From positions 9,471,001 through 9,535,000 of the forward strand of contig CM076945.1 in assembly GCA_039566865.1 (NCBI GenBank): 64,000 bases of DNA, given 5' to 3'. This DNA comes from Aurelia coerulea (taxonomy: Eukaryota; Cnidaria; Scyphozoa; Semaeostomeae; Ulmaridae). The position numbers were made by a program, and so were the translations under genes. The notes beneath the pieces were generated by a model. It made no database searches. It had not been told where the DNA came from and was given only the letters and a program-made list of their open reading frames with translations. Every line of letters starts with the position of its first letter. Position 1 is the first letter of the stretch. Below, piece by piece: positions 22,588 to 34,700 of this stretch.

Positions 22588-22711
22588 ATGGATCGTACTT
22601 ACAGTTTACCACCGACAAAAGCGAACAAAAGCAAGGCATTAGATATGAAGCGAAAATCTGATGGTTTCTTCGTGAATACAGCTAACTCCAGTGACAACAG
22701 TGGGAAATCAG
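22588..22711 (+). CDS. PDZ/Kelch exon 1: start codon and basic tail
   Basis: Reads MDRTYSLPPTKANKSKALDM and then KRKSDGFF to SGKS, phase 1 out at TCAG|GTATTT. The leftover G makes Glu with exon 2. A TATAAA at 22472-22477 is about 110 bp upstream but is weak evidence of a promoter in AT-rich DNA. Confidence 0.75.
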
Positions 22712-25700
22712 GTATTTAGGCCGTTTATCTGTAAATAATTGAATAGGTTATTAGCCTGTATACAGAGACTTAGGAAAAGGGGGCATTTGGGGCACTTGCC
22801 CTAAGAGTTTGCAACAAACCAAATAGTGCCCTTTTTGTTTCAGAATAATTATGCCCCGTTACAAGACCGATGTGGACAGAATTTCGTTTTGTTTTTTATT
22901 CTCTACTTTGTGATTTAGTAATGTTTACTTCTCGTATTATTTGGTTTTGCAGGAAATCGGATATCTATCAGGATTCACACTATTCTTTGCCATGTATCAC
23001 ATTCTTACCGTTAAAATCCGATTTTTATATTTAAGTGCCCTTCTCATGAAAAAGTAACCTTGAAGTGCTGTGCCCCTCCAACTTTAAGATGCTTACGGCC
23101 CTGCCTGTGTATATTTCGCAGGATGCCGAATGTATACACGTATGTTTTTATGAAAGTGCTCATGAGAAACTCAAGTCAAGTCAAGTCAAGATCGCCAAAA
23201 ATTAATTGGGAAAATGTAACTTAAGAAACAATTTATTTTGATAAAGGGAATCCTTGACATAATTGCAGTTAACTCTCACGAATCCTCCCTCTATGTTCTT
23301 AGTTATACATCGTTTAGAACTATGAAGAACTGTTTGGTAATTCGTATTTCGTCATGTTTGGATTTTAGTTCATAGTTCGAACGAACCGCACAAGGAAAGA
23401 ACGTTGGACAAATCAATATGGGAACGTCGCCTATAAATACACATGTTGACAGGACGATAAACAAACTAAGAAGTAAAGAGTTGCATGCATATAGACTTGC
23501 CCCAAGTCTATTTTGTCAAAAAAAAATTTCGTCAAATATACTTTCCGGTAGACTTAATACAGTTGACAAAACAGACTTGGGGCAAGTCTAGAATGCATAT
23601 TGCACAGGTCAATTTCGAGATGCTTTAATATACCATTTTAGATTGCCAAAGTGAAGGGATTCCAGAAATTGCAACGAACGAACCTATTGAAATTCGTTCT
23701 AATTTCAAGTGCACCAAAGCCTAAGCTTACGAAATACATTTCAAAACGCAGCCTCTTTCGGGAAAAAATCTGCCCTTAACCCTATCCAGACTAGGGGGGG
23801 GCACAAAGTGCCCCCCCTAGTAAACTTTTTCACACAGCTCATCGAGTATCTCTTCAATAGTCTAGGCTTTTTGTGACTTTTAGTTTCTATCTATGAGACA
23901 TATTTTCATGTCTATTTCAAAAATTTTGACACTGATTCCGGGGGTCAACACATGACTTTAAATTGAGTGCTCCGCAAAAAAATTACCGTTTAAGTCATAG
24001 CTTTGGAACCACTGGCTCTATGACAATGAGACAAACATTTTTGAGCTCGTCTTGAAATAAGCTTTCATTTGATATATAGTTTATTGATTTTTGATGACGT
24101 CATCAACAATTGGTTGTTGCGCATGCGTACTGACGAAAAACCATGGTATGGTTCAGTTTTAGAAAAATGAGTGACATAATATGATGCAGCAGGTATTTTT
24201 ATGTATATTTAGCATTTTTTGCTATTTTAAAAAGTAATTTATAATTAATTTTAGACAAAAATCGCTCTTTTTTTCGTATAAAATAAATAAATGCTGACAT
24301 CAGCAAAAATATTATCGTTACAAAGCAAAAATTTCAAAATAAGAATTACAAGGATATAATCCCTCTATGTTTCAAGTATCACATCGATATATTTTATCAA
24401 TTTGGAGATACAACGTGACAAAGTACATGTGGTTTTACACCCAAATTAGCAACATTTGCTGACGTCAGCACTTAATCACGTGACATAAACAAAAACAAAT
24501 CACATCATCTTGTTTGCCTTATCATGTTTGTTACTTGTGCCAAGTTTCAAGTCTCTAGCACTTATGATTCTATGAAAAACAAGGGGGGGGCACTTTGTGC
24601 CCCCCCCTAGTCTCCCCAAAGTTTCAAAAAGCCTAGTCTGGATAGGGTTAAGTGTTGGCAAATAATGGACTCTTTGTCGGGCAGCGTGAAGGTGAAGTTA
24701 CGGTTTTTAACGCCAAGCGCTGGGATTGCAGATTTAGAATAGGCCTAATCGAGTCCGCGACCCTTTGTCATGACGCCCAAGTCGTGGGGCTCTATTTGGG
24801 GGGATCGAACACTCTCCGTCTGACTGTTCAGGCTGCAATGTCAGAGGCTTACACCACAACACCAGCCCCCCTCCCTAGATTTTATCTTCCTGGTACCCTT
24901 TTGTACCTAAGTTTACGTTCAATCAATGCATGATTAAATTTACCAGCCTGTCTCGGTCGGGATGAAATGTCACATGTGATTACATGGAGAAATTTACCCT
25001 AGCACTCCAGCGCTGCGAAGTAATTTTGGCGGGAAATCAGATCACTGGCAAATGGCGGCTTGGTGCATGCACAGGTAAAATTTTGGGAAGCTAGCCATGT
25101 TTCCAGCCCTTCTGAGCAATCACATGAGAAAAAAGTCATTATTTCATCCCTTCGAACAGGGCCAGCCCTGTGTTGCAGAAATTTGATCCCAGCTGCCATG
25201 GTTGGCGAATTTGTGTTTCAGATTATTAAATGTCTCCTATTGGCAAAGGGAGCTCGCCTAAGATCGCCCACCTTGGATAGCAGGGCCAGAGCTCTGCTCA
25301 TGTAATCAGTCCCTTGAAAAGGAGTACTTTATGGTGGAAGAGGCTACTGACGTAATTATAATGTTATGTCAGAATTAATTGAAACCAGGCAATAGTCTTG
25401 GGAGATTCCGTTAAAGCAAAGCTACTTCTCAAAATGCCTTTAAAGGCCTAAAAAGTAGTGACCCAGTTTTACACTGGCCATGTTATAAGATGAATTTTGC
25501 ACTTCCCCTGTTAAAATTGATACATTGCCAGAATTATTCGTCTTATATATTTATTGTTATAGTGTGGTAGCTGACTTGAGCCCTTTCGCATTTCAGAACC
25601 AATCAAAGACTTTGTGGAAACGACGATATGTTTGAAGAAGGAAAAAACCGGACTAGGCATCAGTATCATTGGAGGATGTGATACACATTTAGTAAGAATG

Positions 25701-28700
25701 GAATTATTAGATTTTAAAACTTTATCGATGAGCACTCGAACTCAAATTACAGCACCATAGTATTATAGTATTATCAGGCTTTTGAACTTTGAAAAAATGT
25801 TCTGACTCGGTAGCTGCTTCGTGAAAACATTAAAATAAAATGGCTTGCAGTAGGTAACATGACAGCATAGGGCTCAACTCTTTCGAATCTTTAAAAAGGT
25901 GAATGTAAAGTTCTATGAAATTTTTCTTTGGATTGAATGCTTGAAATAAACTTATGCTACTTTGCTGTAAATCTGCTGTGGAAATTTTTGATACCTTGAT
26001 TTCGTTCAAAATGGCGGCAATTTAATTATTTTTGAAAAGCTCATGGACAATTTTGAAAGAATTTAAATCATCACAAATCCTAAGCCAACAGAGGAAACAT
26101 GAAAAAATTTCAAGAAAGCAATAGTTTATGAAGGTCTACAATATGATACCCTGGATACCAGACTCTCTAACGTAAAAACAGAGACTCTTTGTTTTTATGT
26201 TAGAGAGTCTGGTACCCAGGGTAACAATATGGTGGTAAGCAGAAATCTGTAGCTTTTCTGGTTTAGGATTTAGAATTTTGATGACGCCCTAGCCTCAAAT
26301 TTAATAAATGCCGCCATTTTGAGACTAATCAATATATCACTAAATTTCCAAGGTAAATTTACGGCAAAAGCCCTAAGTTCCTACCACGCCATTTAATTAA
26401 GAGAAAACTGTAATGGAATTTCACACCACCTTTTTAAAGATTTGAGCCCTATGTTAGCAAGGCTCGTTTCTTTGCAGATAACTCCTATGCTAACTCCTAT
26501 GCAAGTGTTCAAATGCAAGGATTTTATAATATTGCTTTCGTCTAAGTGTTGCAAATGCTTTTTCTCGTATAGCAGATTGGTATTTAATATGGCAGATGAG
26601 GTTTCAGCAACGTCATTTCTTTTCAGGGAAAAGTTCTCGTTTCTTCTGTGACTCCGAAAGGTGCAGCTGGTAAAGATGGTAGACTAGAGTCCGGTGATCA
26701 GATTCTCTCGGTATGTTTTAACTTTGCAATACCAAAACAAAAACATGTTCTGTTGAATAAGTCCCTTGGCCCAAATTGAGTATGGATGAATGTTTCTTGC
26801 AACAAAAGTGACAATGATTTTGCATAGGACTTTAATTTACCAAGAGTGTATTCACTAAAAGGATCTCCTCGATGGAATCATCTTAGTATCGCTAGAGTGA
26901 GTACCGTAATAGCTCTATTTAATCCCTTAATCCCTATCTATCATGCCCCACTCTCCACTAAGCCCCTTCTCTAATAAGCCATCCCTTCTAAGCCAAAATT
27001 GTAAAGAAGCCTCTATTACCCCTTCCCCCAACTTATATCAAAGGCTAGAGATTATCAACGATTTTCTATTTATTTAGCTCAACAAGTTTGCACGTTAGTT
27101 TTGATATGGTTTATGATAAAACCTTTGTTAAATTTGAGTTAGTGACTCGTAAAATTGTCTATTGATTCAGCAAAATATTAGGTAAAGGCCACAAATCTTT
27201 CATTCATAGCGTCTACGTTTGACTTTATGAATGAGCTCCCCTCTCTAATTAGTTCCCCTCTCTGTTACCCCCTCTCTGTTAAGCCCCTCTCTGTTAAGCC
27301 CATCTCTGTTAAGCCCCCCCCCCCCCCCTCCTCCTCTGGAGTCTCCGAAATCAAATAGGCCCGCTGGGCCTTTTCAGAGCTCTAGCGATAAGCAAATCCC
27401 TGCTCGATTTTTCCATTAACGATATTGAGTCTTTGAGTTGTGAATGACAAGAGGATCAATTACAGATTTTTATGATTAATGACAGAATTGCATGAGCATG
27501 CTCAGTGTTACAAACTTTCTTGATTTCTAGGTAAATGGCAATGACCTTCGTGAAGTTACACACGATCATTCTGTTCAAATATTAAGGATGGCTAAGAACC
27601 CTGTACGACTTACTGTTTATCGAGAAAACATCGAAAAGATCTTTACTAACTGTTCTGGTAAGTCAAAACATTTTCAAGATATACCCTTCGTGCTAAACAT
27701 CTGTTTCCAGAGTGTATCCCAGACTTGATAAGACCACTATCGTTATGATAACTTTATAGCAATATTCTTAAAATCCCCACTCAATTTTCGAAGATTTCCC
27801 CATCCTCAAGAGGGGCGAGGGGCACATATCTTTCAGTATACCTAAGTGTGTACCTATTCTGGGTTTGTTCCTGATTTTTATATCTTTCTTCTGGTAAGGC
27901 TCTTTCAGGCACACAAATCATAGATAATTGAAGTAAGTTTCTTATTGGTATCGGAAATTGAAACAAGGCTGAATATTTGACTAAGTATGTCCGTCTGAAA
28001 TTTATCATGGCCATGTATTCTGTGGTGAGCATTTGGTAGGTTGGCCAAATGGTTAACTCTCTCGTCTTCTGTAAGGAAGGATGCAAGTTCGAGCCCTCGT
28101 CTAACCGCCAGGGTTAGTACCATCGCTCATTCTAAAACGTTTTGCATTCCACTCTTCTCGGATTCGATTTTAAAGAACCTTTGGATTAATTTGCAAGTAG
28201 CGATGGCATAGCTGTCTTCGGCAATGGACTCGATATGGGTTCTTTGAGTAGACAATACTTTAAAAAGAACCTAGTGACTTGGCACGGATTTGAATGAACG
28301 AAGGCGAAAAGAAAACCACACAGGATAAGTGTGCGTGAGTAGTGAAGTCTATCTTTTTTATGTAGGCAGCCATAGGTCACAAACTCTTAAAGGGCATGTA
28401 CGAGATTTTTGTAAACAATCGGAAAGTACGGGACAACCCGCGAACGTGACTAAAGCCTTGGGTTTTTAATGGCGGCCAATTTCATCGCTGCTTCTACATA
28501 AGTTTCATTCCAGTGTTTCATTTCTATGTCTATGAAATGTGATGAAACTTTTGATATTTTGTAAAACGCTCATTTCTAGAGCAGGTTGTCAAAACATGTC
28601 AGAGGAGGATATTCGGCTAGCTGGGGTCTGTTTTCGGTCAAATTTCATGTTTTTGAGTATACTTTTCACCAATTTTTTCTAGAACAGGTTATCATTTTGA

Positions 28701-31700
28701 GCGAAAATTCTGGAGCAGGGTAAAAAAAAAATTTTTTCGTGGGCACACCCCCGTACAAATTTAAGTCAAGTACCCCCCCCCCCCCGGGAATATTCCGTGT
28801 TAGAAAAATAGAACAAATCCTCCACCAATGCTTCGATCACCAAGATTGTCGCAGATACTTTGGATTACAATTCTCTGTGCGAAATCGCAATTAGCTATGT
28901 TGTGTTTTGTCTAGACACATTCGATGATTTTACACGCAGAGCCACGGAGGGAGGACGGGCTGTACAGCCCCTTTAACTCATGTTTCATTTCATGCACACA
29001 GATCCAGAGCAGGAGTTTCAAGTTGTCGTAAGGAAAGGAATTAATGATAATCTTGGGCTTGGAATATATGCAAGGAAGTGAGTATTTACGAATAGCTTCG
29101 AAATTTCTTTGTCGTGATTGACTATGTTTATCCCTACCTTGTCCAATCAAGTCTACGTATGAAATTAATATCAAATTGACAGCTGTGGCTTATGTACTGA
29201 TAATTCGAAAAATGTGAAGCGTTCACTTTCAGTCAGCCAAGTTAAACAGTCAAAGTGAAATTGAATAGACGATTGCTCTAAAGATGGCGGCGAGGAACTT
29301 TTTACCAAGATGCATCATTACCAATCTTTAACAATTCTATAGGAAATTCGATTTAGTATTTAGGATACAATGCATTTTGCCAAAAGTTCCTTGCTTTGAA
29401 GGTGTTCTGGCGCAGTGGTGTAGCTCTCTGACTTTGCAGACAGAACAGTCCGGCGGACAGGGCTCGATACCCGGTGAAGCCCAACCGCTTGAGCGTCATG
29501 ACCCCAGGGGTGCACTCAGCGAATACGCATACGGGGGGGGGGGTCAGTCGGAAAATTTTTCAGGAAAACCAAAAATATCAGTTTACCTTCATTACACAAC
29601 CCAAAAATATCAGCTCATTTTATACCTTAACATCTGTAAACGAACATAAAAGATTCTGAAACAATGCAAATTGAGACCAGAATTGCCTCTGAAGAATCCA
29701 GAAATATCATTTTGACTATATTTGATGCCCAAAAATATCAAAAACATAAAGACAGTTTATTTTGACCTAAAAATATCACTTTTGGCAATATTCTGACCCA
29801 AAAATATCGGACTTACCTCCCCGTATGTGCATGTGCTGAGTGCCCCCCTGGGGTCATGACAAGAGGTCGCGGCCTCGATTAGGTATTCTCTACCTCTGTG
29901 ATCCCACCTTTCGGCGCTAAAAAAACGCAACTAACTTCACCTTCACCTTGCTGCCATCTTTAGCGTAATCATCTATCGGAAACCCCTTTTCTAGAATCAA
30001 CTTGCGTTGCATAGGCTATCCATGGGTAGTTAGACACTGCTGGTGTACTTCTATGGAGAAGAGCTGGATAATATGTATCTGCGGGGGAAATTTTTTATAG
30101 TACTGCGGAGGAGATATCTGCGGGGGAAATTCTTTATAGTACTGCGGAGGATATATCTGCGGGGGAAATTTGTATAGTACTGTGGAGGAGATAGTTTAAT
30201 ATTTTTGTTCTTTCGATATCTCCTCTGCAGTACTGCAAAAAAATTTCCCCCCGCAGATACATAATATCCAGCGCTCCTCCATAGAAGCACACCAGCAGTG
30301 TCTAACTACCCATGGGCTATCTTTGCATTCTATCAACATGAAAATGTTTCTTTCCACAATACCTTTATGAGCAAGGAGCAAAGTCGTTGAGATATTTCAG
30401 AAGAACAATTTGTTTCGTCAATGCAATTTCCAACCATTACAGTAAGAACCCGCAAAATAGAAACCAGTTTTTCAAAACAGCCTGTTTTGTTTCCTATTAA
30501 AAGGTCATTAATCTTGAAAAGAAACCTTCAATCATTTCAACTTAGATCTTTAAAGAAAACCCAGAGCAACCACTATCAAACAGTATTTTCTTGTTACGTA
30601 GCATTTGCTTGAAATTTACTCAACCTTAGCATAGAAGTCTTTAAAAATGTTTGGCACCTGATTTTAACAAAGATTGCTAGACATGAGTTTATTTGGGATC
30701 CTCCTATAAGAAACCTTTCCTAAATCAGGCTGATAAGTTTCTTATATGAGGGCGCCATTTCTCAAAAAATCAGCCTTACATTTCTTCTAAAGTGGTTTCT
30801 ATTTTGCGGGTTCTTACTCTACCGATTCTCTTTTCATATTGTGCATTTTATACTTTACAGAGATGGAAAAGGAGTCTTCGTGACGTATATCGTAAGTAAA
30901 ATGATAAACAAGTAAATAAAATAAAATATAAGCACTCTGATTGCGAATTGAAATAAGCACGACGTTCCGAGCATAGCCCGTTATCAAGCCAACGTTATCA
31001 AGCCGTTATTTGGCTTGATAACGGGCTATGCTCGAAACGTCGTGCTTATTTCAATTCGCATCAAACTGCTTATAGAGGGGGGCTTTGGGGTTTCACGGGT
31101 TGCGGGTTTGATCAATTTTAGCCCTCGGGTTTCGGGTTTTACGTCTAAATCAGCCAACGTTATCAAGCCGTTATTTGGTCATAAATTCCCTTTCTTGATA
31201 ACGGGCTTGAAACTATGCTCGAAAACGTCGTACCTTATTTCAATTCGCATCTAAACTGTACCCCCCAAAACCCCCCTCCTTATTTTTTACCTTATTTACT
31301 TGCTTATCATTGTACAATTGCACTACACGCAACGAGAAGATTTTTTGGATCATTTATATCGTAAGTAGATACACTGCTCTAAAATGATTATATTCTTTTT
31401 GTACGGCTGCTCGGGAGGAGTTATGCTTTTGATTTCATTTTTTGTATGCACGTGTTCTTTTTCATAAGAAACTAAGAATTTAGGCCAGCATTGACAGTTT
31501 CTTAAAATTATCACTTTTGGAATGAATCGAATTCTGTTTAATAGCTGAGAGATAAAAGTATTTCTGTGATTTTTGTCGCATCTTTATGAGCACTGGAAAT
31601 AAGTAAATTCGACTTTACGACAATTTGTTTGTTTTTAAATGCCCGAGAAGGCCTAAAACACTTGACCAAATCAAGAACAGACTCCTCGTACAGAACAATA

Positions 31701-34700
31701 AGGAACTACAATTTTTCTCTAGGGACATTTATTTTTTGCACGTTCATTGACAAAGGATTGAAAAACTTCAGTATTTATTCAAAAGTCTATTTCTTATAAC
31801 TCCTGAGAGAAGTGAAATGCACTTGAGTTCTCTGTAATGACATTCCTACAATTAGATCATGTGTTTCATGCCCTTTTTTGGACCTTTCGCAATCAAGAAA
31901 TTTTCGTAAAATCGAATTCACCCATATCTTCATTGCTAAAAAACTACGAGACAAATCAGAAAAATAGTTCGGTCTTTCGGACTTAAGCTAGAAATAGAAT
32001 TATGAAAATCCGTCAAATACTCTAGGTGCTATGAATTTTTGAAAGTGGAAACTTTTTTCTTGGTAGATCCTGAGGTTGGTAGATAGTGATCACGGGGGGG
32101 GGGGGGGGTTCTTGGCCAAAATTTGGGTAGGGGTCTGCCGCGAGCATATTCAAAATGGTACCGTAGGCTAGACTAATTTTTACGAAAATGGCACCCTTGG
32201 CTAGACCAATTTGACCATTCTCTGGACCAATTTTGACGAAAATGGTACCCTTGGCTAGACCAATTTTGACCATTTCCTGGACCAATATTGTCAAATTTGT
32301 ATCAAATATGATATCATGACCGTTCGCTAGACCAATATTGTAAAAAATGATACCCTTGGCTAGACCGTTGTAGGCCAAAATTGCAAAAAAAGTATACCCT
32401 TGGCTAAAAAGTATACCCTTGCTCGCGGCACATCCCCAGGTACCTTTACTATGGAAGAACCCCCCCCCCCCCCCCCCTCCCACCGTGATAGTAATACAGA
32501 ATACGACGCGAATGTTAATCATGCTTATTGTTTCCTTGCGATCGTTCTTTGTATGAAGACATGAACAAATTTAATCAACATGTCTTTCATGTAGCAGTTG
32601 CAAGGACGTCCAGTGATATGGAAATAAACTTTTTGATCGTAGCTGATAAGTTTTGACGTAAACTGCGAAGACTGAGATCTCCTTGCTTGCGTGAATATTA
32701 TATTTTCTACTGGATTATACATATATTTACATTTCCGGGCTTTGAAAATTGCAGTAAAAGAACATGTTGTCATAACTTTTCAGACACAAGGGAGTTTGGT
32801 TGAAGCTTGTGGGCTTATCGAACAAGGAGACAGAATATTACAATGTAATGGAAAAGATCTGAGAAAAGCAAATCAACAGGATGCAGTCAGTTTCTTCAAG
32901 GTTTGCATGAGTTTACCATTGAAAGATTTTGAAAATATTTCTTGCTATTCTTTCACTGCTTTCTCTCCTGCGAAAAGATTTTGATGACTTCCTATTACTT
33001 GTGCTTTACGGATCTCATAGCATAGGTTCCAAATCTTGAACTCAACGTAAAAAGGTGGGTGTTAAATTCTATGACTTATATCTTCTGATCGAATGGCTTC
33101 AATGATACTTGAGATACTTATCTATAATTCTACCGTTGGACTTTTCAGAAGTTTCGAAGTTTTTCGAAATTACGGCGTCTCTTACATTTCAACTCATTTG
33201 AGGATGTGACGTCATAAAATTTCTAAATCATAAACCAGAAGAGTGACTGACTTTTGCTTAATACCCCATTGTAGACATCCATAAACTATGGTTTTCTTCG
33301 ACATTATTTCATGTTGCGCCAAACAATTTAGAAACTACGATGGTTTTAAGTTTTTTGAAAATTTTTCTTGAATTCTTGAAAAGAAGAAAAACACTCTAAT
33401 TCTGAAAATATTGAAGATTCCAGAAAAGTCCAACGGTAGAATTATAGAGAATAGCTAAAGATTCTTTGAATTCACTCAGTTCAAAGAACTAGGTCATTGA
33501 ATATTACACCACCCTTTTTTTTAAAGATTTGGAACCTGTGCTTTACGGATCACATAAGAGAGATAAATTCTTATTCGCTTTTTACCAGATTTGTTGTCGG
33601 TAAGCCAAGTGTTTGCCTTGAATGACTCAGTCAAATATGTTTCTGTCAACAGAATTTGTTTGGAGAAGTGAGGTTATTGATTGGTAGAAGCAAAAAACTT
33701 GAAGAAACCATCGAAGCATTGATTCAAAACATGAATGAAGAAATTGTAATTCCGCCAAGAGGAGAGGTTTTTAAAGGTAAGGTATAGCAGCTAGTTAGAT
33801 TTTCACCTTACTTCCCTCAATAAGCAATGCTTCTAGATTGATGGCACTTGTTCTACAAATGTCAGGATAGGGTTCTATGTATCTGTAGTCAATTGACTCC
33901 GCGGCAGGTCTACCGAATCGCTGTCTTCTTGGTGGGACAAATGCACATTGGCATAACATTTATTCAGCATTTTATTGAATTAAAATGAAATAAAAATCAC
34001 CAAAAAAATTCAGTCTTTCGCTATCAAGTGATTTTCGATTCATTCAAATCCATCCAATACTTTAGGTACTACGAGTTTTCAAATGCCTGGAAATGTTTTG
34101 ACACACCCAGCACGTGCTCCAAATGTTGTAGTTTCCACTAGAGCCCCATCGCCCTTTTCCGATCACTAAAAAAGAAACCTCGAGTTACTTGGCCCAAGTA
34201 AATTTTATCGGAAAAGTCAATGCTAATGAAGTATTCCTTATTTCATAGTTTAAAGGATAGAAACCAGTTATTGTACATTTAGCGGCCGTCTTCTGTAAAA
34301 TCTTTTTTGGAAAACACAGCGATAAAATCGCGATATCTTCATTCCATCGCCCTTTTCCGATCACGCAAGTTCGCGCATGAATTTCGAACAGCACCACCGC
34401 AGAGGGCTCAAGAAAGCGCAGTTTCCAATTGAAATGGATGCTGTACACATAACAGAAGATGTTTAGCTCATGTTATCGTTTGATAAGTTACATTTAGCCT
34501 CTTTATTCGTTTAATGACACCATAAGCAATTTACAATTGAAATTTACAGTCTATTACAAGATAACTGGCAACACTATAGCATAGCCCCCTTCCCATACTT
34601 CAATGCCCCCCTGGCATTAATTCAAACCCTACCTCACGCGCATCCAAAGTCAACGAAACCCCCTGGTGATGTTTCTTTGTTTATTTCCCCTTCCACCCCG

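Noticed and set aside
22588..25691. Fusion of the GALNT gene with the PDZ gene into one transcript
   Set aside because: GALNT ends with its own stop and AATAAA; the PDZ gene has its own ATG exon in a good context.
32022..32522. 166-codon minus-strand open frame rich in GLAKG
   Set aside because: It is the translation of the modular TAGCCAAGGGTATAC repeat, bounded by G and C runs.
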